Assembly (NCBI RefSeq): GCF_020524165.1
Contig: NZ_JAIVKU010000007.1
Location: forward strand, 1 to 64,000
Direction: 5' to 3'
Length of the DNA: 64,000 nt
Origin: Guptibacillus hwajinpoensis
GTDB lineage: Bacteria > Bacillota > Bacilli > Bacillales > Guptibacillaceae
Shown here: piece by piece, positions 7,313-16,287 of the stretch
Position numbering within the stretch: the first letter of the stretch is position 1
How the letters are laid out: each line of letters begins with the position of its first letter
Notes under the pieces: generated by a model
What the model saw: the letters and a program-made list of their open reading frames with translations, nothing else
What the model was told of the DNA's origin: nothing
Database searches by the model: none
Made by a program: the position numbers and the translations under genes

Positions 7313-8096
7313 AATTACCGGCACCTCGATACTTTGTGACACCAATATTCCACATAAAGATCGCAAATCCAAAAAAGACAGCACCCATCACTGGGGTAAG
7401 AAAAGCATAACCGTACCATTCTTCACGACCTAAGAAATAAGCAGATGGATAAACACCAACAAAAGCAAAAGGTAAGATCCACGTTAATACAAAGCGAATC
7501 ACTTTATTGTAAATATCAACCGGGTATCTTCCATAGTTTCCGATGTTGTACATCATTGGCATAATACTCGTTCTGCTATCAGACCAGAAACTAATACTAG
7601 CTAGCAGAATAAAGATTCCTGCGTAGACAAACGCTCCGCCCAGAACCATGAAAAGAAAAACAATTGGATCATACCATGATAGGCCTAGGTCAAGACGGCT
7701 TCCAGCATAAATCATCACAGCGATACCAGTTAGTACCCCAAATAACGATTCAAGCTCCATTCGTTCTAAAATAATTTGAAACAAACTATGCACAGGTCTT
7801 GTTAGGATTCGATCCATTTCCCCCTTAACAATATACCTTTCATTGAAATCCCAAATATTAAAGAATGCACCAAAGATGGCAAATGGAACGAGGAAAAAGC
7901 CATAAATAAATATAATTTCATCTTTCGACCAGCCGCTAAGCATATTTGTATGACCGAATACAACCAATATAAAAATGAGATTCACTGCTTGGAACAGTAA
8001 ATCAGACATAATCTCCATCAGCATATCAACACGATAGGTTAATCTTGTTTTCATATACTGTGCTACATATAGAAAGAAAATACTAGTATGCTTCAT
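7311..8096 (-). CDS. ABC-2 type transporter permease (second subunit)
   Basis: A 261-residue integral membrane protein with about six helices, of the ABC-2 family 6 (DUF990) type. It is the last gene of a three-gene operon: ATPase (8884-9897), permease (8100-8891), this permease. The gap to the preceding gene is 3 bases and the ribosome site GGAGGG lies in that gene's end. The pair of unlike permeases probably forms a heterodimer driven by the ATPase. The substrate is unknown; related systems are annotated only as uncharacterised exporters. Confidence 0.85.
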   Translation of the reverse strand: MKHTSIFFLYVAQYMKTRLTYRVDMLMEIMSDLLFQAVNLIFILVVFGHTNMLSGWSKDEIIFIYGFFLVPFAIFGAFFNIWDFNERYIVKGEMDRILTRPVHSLFQIILERMELESLFGVLTGIAVMIYAGSRLDLGLSWYDPIVFLFMVLGGAFVYAGIFILLASISFWSDSRTSIMPMMYNIGNYGRYPVDIYNKVIRFVLTWILPFAFVGVYPSAYFLGREEWYGYAFLTPVMGAVFFGFAIFMWNIGVTKYRGAGN

Positions 8097-8099
8097 CTA

Positions 8100-8891
8100 T
8101 TACCCTCCCTGTACAATCAAGCGTTTTTTGGCAATGACCCATAGCGCTTGAATTGGAAGAATCAAAATAACCGCCCAGACAAGCTGGAAAAGAATCGCTT
8201 CCCAAACCGCACTCCCAGTAAAACCTTCTGTAAAAATCATACTTGGGATATAGCTAATCGCTTGAAATGGAAGAAAGTCCATAACATTCTGCGCCCAACC
8301 TGGGTAGAAGCTAATTGGAAGTAATAACCCCGAGAACAAATCGATGACAACACGCTTTGCTCGGATCAGTCCATCGTTATTAAAGAAAAAGAAAGTCATA
8401 ACACCTGTCAGCAAATTAATTTGCGTATTCACAATAAAACTTAGAATAATAGCAATCATAAAGAATACCCACGTAGAAAACGCCGCTGAAAATTCAATTG
8501 GAAAAACAAGGCTAACAATGACCATTCCAGGGATAGAGAAGAAACTTAAACGAAAAATCCCTTCACCAAGTCCTTGCATCGTTTTCATTAGTAAATAGTG
8601 ATAAGGCCGAATAAATTCTACTGCCACCTTACCTTCTTTAATTTCCTGAGCGATTTCTCGATCAATGTTATTAAAGTAAAAAGCTCTTGCCATCCAGGCA
8701 ACCGCAACATAGGTTGTCATCTGAATCACAGATAATCCTTCAATTTCTCCTTTTCCACCATAAATGGCATTCCACAAGAAGTAGTACGCTCCGATATTAA
8801 TGCTATAAATTAAAATTCCGCTATAATAGTTCGTTCGATAGGCAAGCATCATTAAAAAACGAACTCGAATCATTTCGAGATATTTACCCAT
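8100..8891 (-). CDS. ABC-2 type transporter permease (first subunit)
   Basis: A 263-residue membrane protein with about six helices. The start was set at MGKYLEM (8891), whose ATG overlaps the last 8 bases of the ATPase gene and has GAAGG upstream; the longer frame from 8990 lies inside the ATPase gene. The overlap indicates translational coupling. It resembles the other permease only weakly, as usual for this exporter type. The cargo cannot be inferred. Confidence 0.85.
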   Translation of the reverse strand: MGKYLEMIRVRFLMMLAYRTNYYSGILIYSINIGAYYFLWNAIYGGKGEIEGLSVIQMTTYVAVAWMARAFYFNNIDREIAQEIKEGKVAVEFIRPYHYLLMKTMQGLGEGIFRLSFFSIPGMVIVSLVFPIEFSAAFSTWVFFMIAIILSFIVNTQINLLTGVMTFFFFNNDGLIRAKRVVIDLFSGLLLPISFYPGWAQNVMDFLPFQAISYIPSMIFTEGFTGSAVWEAILFQLVWAVILILPIQALWVIAKKRLIVQGG

Positions 8892-9897
8892 TGAGCATAC
8901 CTTCTTCATAGATATTTCGAATAATCTCTTCCGTCGAAATTTCATGAATTTTAATATCCGTAATTCGATTTGCCGCCACAACTCGACCAATCACTTCAGA
9001 AATCACGTGCTCTTCGTTAATCACATTCGCAATCCATACGTTATCTCGGTCACCTTTTGTCCATTCTGCTTCGAGTTCTTTCAATAAAGGTTGGAGTTGT
9101 TCACCACTAACCTGTTCACCAAACTGAAATTCAATCTGCTTTCCTTCTCCCCAGTTAGAACGGAGCTTAGCAAGTTTCCCATCATAAATAATTTGTCCTT
9201 CATCAAGCATGACAACCCGATCACATAACGCTTCAATATCTGTAAGGTCATGGGTGGTAAGTAAGATTGTGGTCTTGTACTTCTCATTAATCTCCTTCAA
9301 GAAATTACGAATCTTTAACTTTACAAGTACATCAAGACCAATAGTTGGTTCATCAAGAAATAGAAGCTTTGGATTATGGAGAAGAGCCGCTGCTAATTCA
9401 CAACGCATCCGTTGGCCAAGTGATAATTTTCTTACAGGCTTATCAAGAAGCGGTCCAATATCAAGCGATTCAATAACGTGATTCATATGTTCGTTATACA
9501 CATCATCCGGTACGTTATAGACTTTCTTAAGCAAACGAAACGATTCCTGTACGGCAATATCCCACCACAATTGAGAACGTTGACCAAACACAACGCCAAT
9601 GGAACGAACAAACTTTTCACGTTCTTTATGAGGGTCCATTCCATTCACCCGAACAGTCCCAGAAGTTGGAGTTAAAATGCCAGTTAGCATTTTAATGCTT
9701 GTTGACTTTCCAGCACCATTTTCTCCGATATACCCTACCATTTCCCCTTCGTTAACAGTAAACGATATATCTTTTACGGCAGAAATCACTTTATAATTAC
9801 GCGTAAACAGATCTCGAAACGCTCCTTTTAATCCTGATCGGCTTGAATGAGATTTAAAATCCTTACGCAATGACTGCACATCAATAACCTTTTCCAT
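8884..9897 (-). CDS. ABC-2 exporter ATP-binding protein
   Basis: A 337-residue ABC ATPase of the NatA-like group. Walker A GENGAGKST, signature LSLGQRMR, Walker B LLFLDEPTIG and the switch His in TTHDL are visible in the first 230 residues. The remaining 100 residues form a C-terminal domain typical of this exporter class. It is the first gene of the operon; the ATG at 9897 follows AGGAGG. The intergenic region upstream is shared with divergent hemL and contains a 16-bp palindrome. Confidence 0.9.
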   Translation of the reverse strand: MEKVIDVQSLRKDFKSHSSRSGLKGAFRDLFTRNYKVISAVKDISFTVNEGEMVGYIGENGAGKSTSIKMLTGILTPTSGTVRVNGMDPHKEREKFVRSIGVVFGQRSQLWWDIAVQESFRLLKKVYNVPDDVYNEHMNHVIESLDIGPLLDKPVRKLSLGQRMRCELAAALLHNPKLLFLDEPTIGLDVLVKLKIRNFLKEINEKYKTTILLTTHDLTDIEALCDRVVMLDEGQIIYDGKLAKLRSNWGEGKQIEFQFGEQVSGEQLQPLLKELEAEWTKGDRDNVWIANVINEEHVISEVIGRVVAANRITDIKIHEISTEEIIRNIYEEGMLNG

Positions 9898-9958
9898 TCG
9901 TTATCCTCCTTTTTACACACCAACTTAGTTTACAAGAGCCACTCCTATTAAACAATCA

Positions 9959-9974
9959 TTGCGCTTAAGCGCAA
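9959..9974. promoter_or_regulatory. Perfect 16-bp palindrome between exporter operon and hemL
   Basis: TTGCGCTTAAGCGCAA is fully self-complementary. It sits 61 bases before the ATPase start and 75 bases before the hemL start. It could be an operator for either; it has no T run and is not a terminator. Confidence 0.4.
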
Positions 9975-10049
9975 GTGGGAATAGTGTTTTGTTCCGCTCT
10001 ACTCATGCTACAATGGATAGTGATGAACAAGTAAGACTAGGAGGTTAAC

Positions 10050-11339
10050 ATGAATTTCACGAAATCAGAACAACACCATAAAGAATCACTTGATATTATG
10101 CTAGGTGGCGTAAACAGTCCATCTCGTTCCTACAAAGGGGTCGGTGGCGGTACGCCAGTTTTCATGGAAAAAGCGAAAGGCCCTTATTTCTGGGATGTGG
10201 ATGGCAATAAGTACATAGACTACCTGGCCGCCTACGGACCAATTATTACTGGACATGCTCATCCACATATTACAAAAGCAATCACAAAAGCTGCAGAGAA
10301 TGGCGTGTTATATGGCACTCCTACAATTTTAGAGAACCGCTTTGGAGCCATGCTTCAAGATGCCATTCCATCTCTTGAACGAGTTCGATTTGTAAACTCA
10401 GGAACAGAAGCTGTTATGACAACCATTCGTGTAGCAAGAGCTTATACGGGTCGCAACAAAATTGTGAAATTTGCTGGTTGCTATCACGGACACTCAGATC
10501 TTGTACTAGTGGCTGCTGGTTCTGGTCCTGCTACTCTTGGAAGTCCTGACTCAGCAGGCGTTCCAAAAAGCATCGCCAGAGAAGTAATCACAGTCCCGTT
10601 TAACGACATTGAAGCGTATAAAGAAGCTATGGATAAATGGGGAGATGAAGTAGCAGGTGTTCTCGTTGAGCCAATTGTTGGGAATTTCGGCATTGTTGAG
10701 CCAGAGGACGGCTTCCTAGCACAAGTGAACGAAATTACTCATCAACATGGAGCACTCGTTATCTATGATGAAGTGATCACTGCGTTCCGATTTATGTACG
10801 GCGGGGCTCAAAACTTACTTGGTGTAGAACCAGATATGACAGCATTAGGGAAAATCATTGGTGGTGGACTTCCAATTGGCGCATACGGCGGTAAACGCGA
10901 GATTATGGAACACGTTGCCCCTCTAGGACCTGCTTATCAAGCTGGTACAATGGCCGGAAATCCCGCTTCAATCTCAGCAGGCATTGCGTGTCTTGAAGTC
11001 CTTCAAGAAGAAGGGGTATACGATCACTTAGACAAACTTGGAGAACGACTTGAATTAGGCATCCTTCAACACGCAAAGGATGCGGGCATTCAGATTACAA
11101 TCAACCGTCTTAAAGGGGCTCTTACTGTCTACTTTAATGATGAGAAAGTAATGAATTACAAACAGGCTGAAGATTCAGATGGTGAGAAATTTGCTCGCTT
11201 CTTTAAACTTATGCTGAATGAAGGGATCAACCTTGCACCTTCTAAATACGAGGCGTGGTTCCTTACAACAGAACACACAGAAAAAGATATTGATGAAACG
11301 CTTGAAGCCGTGAAACGCGTCTTCCAACTAATGGCTTAA
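10050..11339 (+). CDS. hemL: Glutamate-1-semialdehyde 2,1-aminomutase
   Basis: A 429-residue PLP enzyme of the class III aminotransferase fold that converts glutamate-1-semialdehyde to 5-aminolevulinate, the haem precursor. The PLP-binding lysine is K268 (TALGKIIGGG); NSGTEAV (117-123) and YDEVIT (239-244) are the other PLP-contacting motifs. AGGAGG precedes the ATG. A possible -10 (TACAAT, 10009-10014) lacks a good -35. The position next to ygaE and the bcp/perR region matches B. subtilis gsaB, the second copy outside the hem operon, so this may be a paralogue rather than the main HemL. Confidence 0.93.
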   Translation: MNFTKSEQHHKESLDIMLGGVNSPSRSYKGVGGGTPVFMEKAKGPYFWDVDGNKYIDYLAAYGPIITGHAHPHITKAITKAAENGVLYGTPTILENRFGAMLQDAIPSLERVRFVNSGTEAVMTTIRVARAYTGRNKIVKFAGCYHGHSDLVLVAAGSGPATLGSPDSAGVPKSIAREVITVPFNDIEAYKEAMDKWGDEVAGVLVEPIVGNFGIVEPEDGFLAQVNEITHQHGALVIYDEVITAFRFMYGGAQNLLGVEPDMTALGKIIGGGLPIGAYGGKREIMEHVAPLGPAYQAGTMAGNPASISAGIACLEVLQEEGVYDHLDKLGERLELGILQHAKDAGIQITINRLKGALTVYFNDEKVMNYKQAEDSDGEKFARFFKLMLNEGINLAPSKYEAWFLTTEHTEKDIDETLEAVKRVFQLMA

Positions 11340-11341
11340 TG

Positions 11342-11378
11342 AAAAGAGACAGAGTGAAGCACCTTCATTCTGTCTTTT
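11342..11378 (+). terminator. hemL terminator
   Basis: An imperfect stem AAAAGAGACAGAGTGAAG / CTTCATTCTGTCTTTT just after the hemL stop. Confidence 0.75.
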
Positions 11379-11519
11379 CTACTATCTTTGACATTATTTG
11401 AAATAAGGCTTGCTATCTTGAGCATTCCGATGTATAACTAGAACGTCTCATATGTTTAAAAGAGGAATTAGAGGATACTCTCTATACTAAAAGTACTCGA
11501 CGAAAGGACTTATAATCGA

Positions 11520-12602
11520 ATGAAGTTTGGTGCCCGTATTTTTAAAACAGGGCTTGCGATTACTCTCGCACTTTATATCGCAACATGGCTTGGACTCGAA
11601 CCTCCGACCTTTGCCGGAGTAGCTGCATTGTTTGCCATTCAGCCGTCCATCTACAGATCTTATCAAACCATTATTGATCAATTCCAATCCAACATTATCG
11701 GAGCCCTACTTGCCGTCGTGCTCGTTCTGCTATTTGGAAATCAGCCAATCGTCATTGGCTTAGGCGCAATCATTATTATTGCAATCAATATCAAATTAAA
11801 AATAGAAAGTACGATTCCGCTTGCCATCGTCACCGTTATCTTAATCATGAATGCTCCTCAGGAGGAATTTATCACGTTTGCAACAAACCGATTCTTAGTT
11901 ATTATGGTTGGTGTAGTGAGTTCTTTCTGTGTAAACTTAGTTTTCGTTCCACCAAGATATGAAACGAAATTATTCCATAAAATTGTAAGCAATACAGAAT
12001 ACATTTCACAGTGGATCAGGCTTGCTACTCGAAATGATGCCGAACACAAAGTATTAAAAGAGAACTTAATTAAATTAAAAGAAGATACCGTTAAAAGTGA
12101 TCAGTACTTTCTTCTATTTAAAGAAGAGCGTACGTACTTCAAGCGAAGAGATTTTGTAAAAGCTCGAAAGCTCGTACTGTTCAGACAGATGATCGCTACA
12201 ACAGAAAAGTCTCTCGCTATCCTTAAAATGCTAGACCAACTTGATGTTAAAATTCTCATTATGCCCGATGAAGTTAGAAAGATGATCCAGACTCACCTCG
12301 ATGAGCTTACAAATTACCACGAACGGATCCATTTAAAATATATCGGGAAAGTGAGAAACCAGTCCCCTGAAGAAATGTTAAACACGGTTGGATCTGGGGA
12401 ATCCACCTTAACCGAACGCTATGTTGACTTATACGAAAATGGCGAATGTAATCGCGAGCTTTGGATGACAATTTTCCCACTAATCGGGATGATTATTGAT
12501 TACCACGATCAACTTGAACACCTTGACTTACTTGTCGATAGCTTCCATTCCTATCACCAGGAAGAGAATGAAGTCGACATTCAAGAGCTTCACGCCAAAT
12601 AA
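11520..12602 (+). CDS. ygaE: YgaE-like aromatic acid exporter family protein
   Basis: A 360-residue protein with an N-terminal block of about four to six membrane helices (residues 10-150, including EPPTFAGVAALFAIQPS) and a helical cytoplasmic C-terminal domain. This is the ArAE_1/FUSC-like architecture of B. subtilis YgaE. Transport of aromatic acids is inferred from family name only. GAAAGGA lies upstream of the ATG. A TATACT (11483-11488) may be the -10 box. It is a single gene bounded by the hemL terminator and its own. Confidence 0.85.
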   Translation: MKFGARIFKTGLAITLALYIATWLGLEPPTFAGVAALFAIQPSIYRSYQTIIDQFQSNIIGALLAVVLVLLFGNQPIVIGLGAIIIIAINIKLKIESTIPLAIVTVILIMNAPQEEFITFATNRFLVIMVGVVSSFCVNLVFVPPRYETKLFHKIVSNTEYISQWIRLATRNDAEHKVLKENLIKLKEDTVKSDQYFLLFKEERTYFKRRDFVKARKLVLFRQMIATTEKSLAILKMLDQLDVKILIMPDEVRKMIQTHLDELTNYHERIHLKYIGKVRNQSPEEMLNTVGSGESTLTERYVDLYENGECNRELWMTIFPLIGMIIDYHDQLEHLDLLVDSFHSYHQEENEVDIQELHAK

Positions 12603-12632
12603 AAAAATCAGCCGAATCGGCTGATTTTTTTT
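12601..12632. terminator. Bidirectional terminator
   Basis: A stem AAAAATCAGCCGA/TCGGCTGATTTTT between convergent ygaE and the peptide-transporter permease gene. Confidence 0.92.
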
Positions 12633-13530
12633 ATTTCTTCATTTTAGGATCTAGCGCATCACGAAGACCGTCACCTAGTAGGTTAAATCCAAGAACCGTC
12701 AGCATAATTGCAAGTCCTGGGAAAAATACCGTCCACGGTGCCTGGATAATGTACGAACGAGAATCTGCTAGCATTTTCCCCCACTCAGGCTGAGGGGCTT
12801 GTGCACCGAGTCCAAGAAAGCTTAGAGCGGCAGCTTCTAGAATGGCGGTAGCAATTGCAAGTGTTCCTTGCACAATAATGGGTGCGAGAGAATTGGGAAG
12901 TACATGATGAAAAATAATTCTGGAATCTTTCATGCCAACCGCTCTTGCCGCCATCACATATTCTTCCTGTTTTACACTTAACACTCTAGAGCGAACAAGC
13001 CGCCCAAAGTTCGGAATATTGATAATGGCAATCGCAATCAGCGCATTTCTTAATGACGGTCCAAGTACGGCAACAACCGCAATTGCAAGAAGAATACTTG
13101 GAAAGGCAAGCATAATATCAAAGATACGTGAAATAATCGTATCCACTAACTTACCATAATATCCTGCCACCATACCGAGCAAACTCCCTATCGCAGCTGA
13201 ACCAAGTACAGCAAAAAAACCAACCCATAAAGAAATGCGTGCCCCATAGATAATACGTGATAAAATATCCCGACCGAAATCATCGGTGCCAAACCAGTGA
13301 CTTGCGGAAGGCGATTGGAGTCGCTCTCCTAATTTTTGCTCATTTATTCCTTCAGGGGCAATAACCCCTGCAAATATCGCTAATAGGATAAAAAAGAGCA
13401 CAATCCCCATGCCGACCATTGCTAGTTTATTTCTCCTGAATCCTTTCCAGGCTTCACGCCATGGCGATAACACTTCTTCGTCTGGTTGTTTTTGAACGTT
13501 CACTTGTTTTTGCGGAGCAATTTCAGCCAT
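12631..13530 (-). CDS. Peptide-type ABC transporter permease, DppC/OppC-like
   Basis: A 299-residue permease with an N-terminal cytoplasmic stretch, a first helix near residue 40, and five further helices in the binding-protein-dependent transport domain (about 95-290). The EAA loop (EEYVMAARAVGMKDSRIIFHHVLPN) contacts the ATPase. It is the last gene of a five-gene importer operon in the order ATPase D, ATPase F, binding protein, permease B, permease C. RBS AAGGGGGG. Partner of the DppB-like permease 15 bases upstream. Confidence 0.92.
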   Translation of the reverse strand: MAEIAPQKQVNVQKQPDEEVLSPWREAWKGFRRNKLAMVGMGIVLFFILLAIFAGVIAPEGINEQKLGERLQSPSASHWFGTDDFGRDILSRIIYGARISLWVGFFAVLGSAAIGSLLGMVAGYYGKLVDTIISRIFDIMLAFPSILLAIAVVAVLGPSLRNALIAIAIINIPNFGRLVRSRVLSVKQEEYVMAARAVGMKDSRIIFHHVLPNSLAPIIVQGTLAIATAILEAAALSFLGLGAQAPQPEWGKMLADSRSYIIQAPWTVFFPGLAIMLTVLGFNLLGDGLRDALDPKMKK

Positions 13531-13544
13531 TTTAGAAGCCCCCC

Positions 13545-14549
13545 TTAGTTGTATTTGATTCGAGGATCAATTGCAGCATAAAGCAGATCGACAATTAAAT
13601 TAATAAAAACAAAGATAACTGCAACAATGAGAATACCGGATTGAATGACAGGGTAATCCCTGAAATTAATCGCATCGTAAATATAACGGCCGATTCCGGG
13701 CCATCCAAAGATAGTCTCGGTCAGAATGGCTCCCCCAAGAAGTAATCCCATTTGCAGACCAATAACGGTTAGTACCGGAATAAAGGCATTCTTTAAAGAA
13801 TGTTTATAAACAACCCAAAACATTTTTGTTCCTTTTGCACGTGCTGTACGAACAAAATCTGAACGCATTACTTCAAGCATACTCGAGCGTGTCATCCTAG
13901 CAATAATCGCCATTGGAATCGTACCCAGTGCAATACCTGGTAAAATCAGGTGCTTAATGACTTCAACAAATTGATCCATTCTCCCTTGAATGAGAGTATC
14001 AATAAGGTAGAGATGAGTAATCGCATCAACTGGATTTCTTACATTTTCACGGCCAGTTGATGGAAGCCAACCGAGTTCAAGTGAGAAAGCCCACTGTTCC
14101 ATCAACCCAAGCCAGAAAACAGGCATCGATACACCAATTAGTGCTAGTACCATAGCCGTGTAATCAAACCAAGAATTTTGGAACCAGGCACTAATAATCC
14201 CTGCGTTAACGCCAATAAAAATTGCAATAACCATCGCCACAAGCGACAGTTCAAGAGTTGCAGCAAGGTATGGCCAAATTTCTCCACTAATATCTGAACT
14301 TGTTCGAAGGGAAGTACCTAAATCACCTGTAAACAAGTTTTTAATATAATCGATATATTGTAGATACCACGGTTGATCGAGACCAAGCTGTCTGGTTAAA
14401 CTCTTGATCGCCTCTTCTGTTGCCTGTTGTCCTAAAATGACCTGAGCTGGGTCACCAGGAATCGCTCGAATCATAAAAAACACGATTAGGGTCATCCCAA
14501 ATAACACTGGGATGAGCATCAGCAGTCGTCTAACTGTATATGCAAGCAT
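13545..14549 (-). CDS. Peptide-type ABC transporter permease, DppB/OppB-like
   Basis: A 334-residue permease with six membrane helices. The N-terminus MLAYTVRRLLMLIPVLFG and the DxxxARAKG EAA loop (FVRTARAKGTKMFWVVYKHSL) are typical of DppB. It has AGAGGTG upstream of the ATG. A hairpin terminator lies between it and the binding-protein gene upstream, so its transcript level is probably lower than that of the binding protein. Confidence 0.92.
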   Translation of the reverse strand: MLAYTVRRLLMLIPVLFGMTLIVFFMIRAIPGDPAQVILGQQATEEAIKSLTRQLGLDQPWYLQYIDYIKNLFTGDLGTSLRTSSDISGEIWPYLAATLELSLVAMVIAIFIGVNAGIISAWFQNSWFDYTAMVLALIGVSMPVFWLGLMEQWAFSLELGWLPSTGRENVRNPVDAITHLYLIDTLIQGRMDQFVEVIKHLILPGIALGTIPMAIIARMTRSSMLEVMRSDFVRTARAKGTKMFWVVYKHSLKNAFIPVLTVIGLQMGLLLGGAILTETIFGWPGIGRYIYDAINFRDYPVIQSGILIVAVIFVFINLIVDLLYAAIDPRIKYN

Positions 14550-14611
14550 CTACTCACCTCTTCCATCTGTAAAAATCATGTCGTCATAATATGTATGTAA
14601 CGTTATGAAGA

Positions 14612-14640
14612 ATAAAAGGGGAGTGCATCACTCCCCTTCT
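14612..14640 (-). terminator. Internal terminator/attenuator after the binding-protein gene
   Basis: Stem AAGGGGAGTG/CACTCCCCTT with loop ATG on the minus strand, followed by TTTTATT, between the binding-protein stop (14646) and the permease start (14549). It probably gives partial termination, leaving more binding-protein mRNA. Confidence 0.7.
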
Positions 14641-14645
14641 TTTTC

Positions 14646-16259
14646 CTATTGAAGCGTTACTTTTGTAAGCTTGTCGGAACCAGTTGGATGCGGTGAGAAT
14701 CCTTTGATTGTGCTCGAGCCACCAAGTGCTGGCTTAGAGTGTACAAGAGGAATCCAAGGTGCATCTTCATGGATAATTTCTTGTGCTTCTTTATAAAGCT
14801 TATTACGCTCTTCTTCATCTGGAGTTGACTGTGCTTCGATTAGAAGATCATGAAGTTCCTGATTCTCATAGTACGTATAGTTGTTGCTTCCAATGTTATC
14901 TTGATCAAGAAGTACGTATAGGAAGTTATCAGCGTCACCGTTATCGCCAGTCCAACCTAGTAAGAAGCTATCTGCTTCACCATTACGCGCTTTTTCAAGA
15001 TAAGTTGCCCACTCGTATGATTTGATTTCAGCATCCACGCCAATTTCAGCGAAGCTTTTCTGAAGAACTTCTGCTACTTTTTGGCCATCTGGCATATATG
15101 GACGTGGAACAGGCATAGCCCAAAGCTCCATTTCAAACCCATCTTCATAGCCAGCTTCCTTTAGAAGTTCCTTTGCCTTATCAAGATCATACTCATAAGG
15201 TTCGATGTCATCATTATAGCCGCCAATTACTGGAGGCATCGGATTTTTCGCTGGTTCAGCTTGTCCAGCATAGAAAGAATCAATTAGCGCTTGCTTGTCT
15301 ACTGCGTGGTTTAGCGCTTGACGGACAAGCTTGTTGTTTAGCGGCTCACGGTTTGATGTAAGACCAAGATAGCCAACGTTCATAGACGGACGGAAGAATG
15401 TTTGAAGATCAGCATTGTCCTCTACTTGTTGTACATCAGAAGGATTCAGACCATCCATCAAATCGATTTCACCAGCCATGAGTGCATTCAAACGTGCAGA
15501 GTTATCCGGAATCGCTCGGAAGATTACGCTATCAAGCTTTGGATACCCATCCATCCAGTACTCTTCGTTTTTATTTAAAACGATTTTGTCATTTCGGTTC
15601 CACTGATCAAATACAAACGGACCAGTACCTACAGGATTTTCACCAAACTTATCGCCTTGCTTTTCAAGAGCATCAGGACTAGCAATCGCAAATGGGGACA
15701 TTGCGATGTTTTTCAAGAATGGTGCTTGTGGACGCTTCAGCTTAAATTCAACCGTGTAATCGTCTTTCGCCGTTACACTTTCAATAACGTGACCTTCATC
15801 ACCTTTAAATCCACCAAACATGGATTTATAGTAATAGAAAGCTTCTTCATTCCCATTCATCCAACGTTCGAAGTTGTAAACAACGGCATCTGCGTTAAAG
15901 TCTGTACCGTCGTGGAACTTCACACCTTCACGAAGTGTGAACGTATATGTCTTACCATCGTCAGAAACTTCCCAATCTGTTGCAAGAGCTTCCTGAACAT
16001 CGGTGTTATCATCACCGTAGTCAAGCAACGTATCAAAAATATTCTTTGTTACTTTAAAAGATTCCCCGTCTGTAACAGATGCTGGATCCAGTGATACAGA
16101 GTCACCGCCGCGACCAAAGATCAATGTTCCACCTGCCTCTTCTCCCCCGTCTCCGGAGTCTCCCCCACCATTGCCACTCGATTCGTTCGATCCACCGCAA
16201 CCGGCTAGACCAATAGAAAGTAGCAAAACAAACAGTAATGAAAAAATGGTTTTCTTCAT
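14646..16259 (-). CDS. Peptide-type ABC transporter substrate-binding lipoprotein
   Basis: A 537-residue extracellular lipoprotein of solute-binding family 5. Lipobox LAGC at residues 18-21 is followed by a Gly/Ser-rich linker to about 40 and then the binding fold. The family motif around AVVYNFERWMNG is present. GGGGGAAG precedes the ATG. Close relatives bind di- or oligopeptides, but glutathione and nickel binders share the fold, so the ligand is not certain. The internal terminator downstream is usual for making binding protein in excess of permeases. Confidence 0.92.
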   Translation of the reverse strand: MKKTIFSLLFVLLLSIGLAGCGGSNESSGNGGGDSGDGGEEAGGTLIFGRGGDSVSLDPASVTDGESFKVTKNIFDTLLDYGDDNTDVQEALATDWEVSDDGKTYTFTLREGVKFHDGTDFNADAVVYNFERWMNGNEEAFYYYKSMFGGFKGDEGHVIESVTAKDDYTVEFKLKRPQAPFLKNIAMSPFAIASPDALEKQGDKFGENPVGTGPFVFDQWNRNDKIVLNKNEEYWMDGYPKLDSVIFRAIPDNSARLNALMAGEIDLMDGLNPSDVQQVEDNADLQTFFRPSMNVGYLGLTSNREPLNNKLVRQALNHAVDKQALIDSFYAGQAEPAKNPMPPVIGGYNDDIEPYEYDLDKAKELLKEAGYEDGFEMELWAMPVPRPYMPDGQKVAEVLQKSFAEIGVDAEIKSYEWATYLEKARNGEADSFLLGWTGDNGDADNFLYVLLDQDNIGSNNYTYYENQELHDLLIEAQSTPDEEERNKLYKEAQEIIHEDAPWIPLVHSKPALGGSSTIKGFSPHPTGSDKLTKVTLQ

Positions 16260-16287
16260 GTTCTTCCCCCTTAGTCATGTTTGTGAT

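Noticed and set aside
15657..16094. 145-codon plus-strand frame inside the binding-protein gene
   Set aside because: Antisense to a clear lipoprotein gene, no ribosome site, composition unlike a protein.
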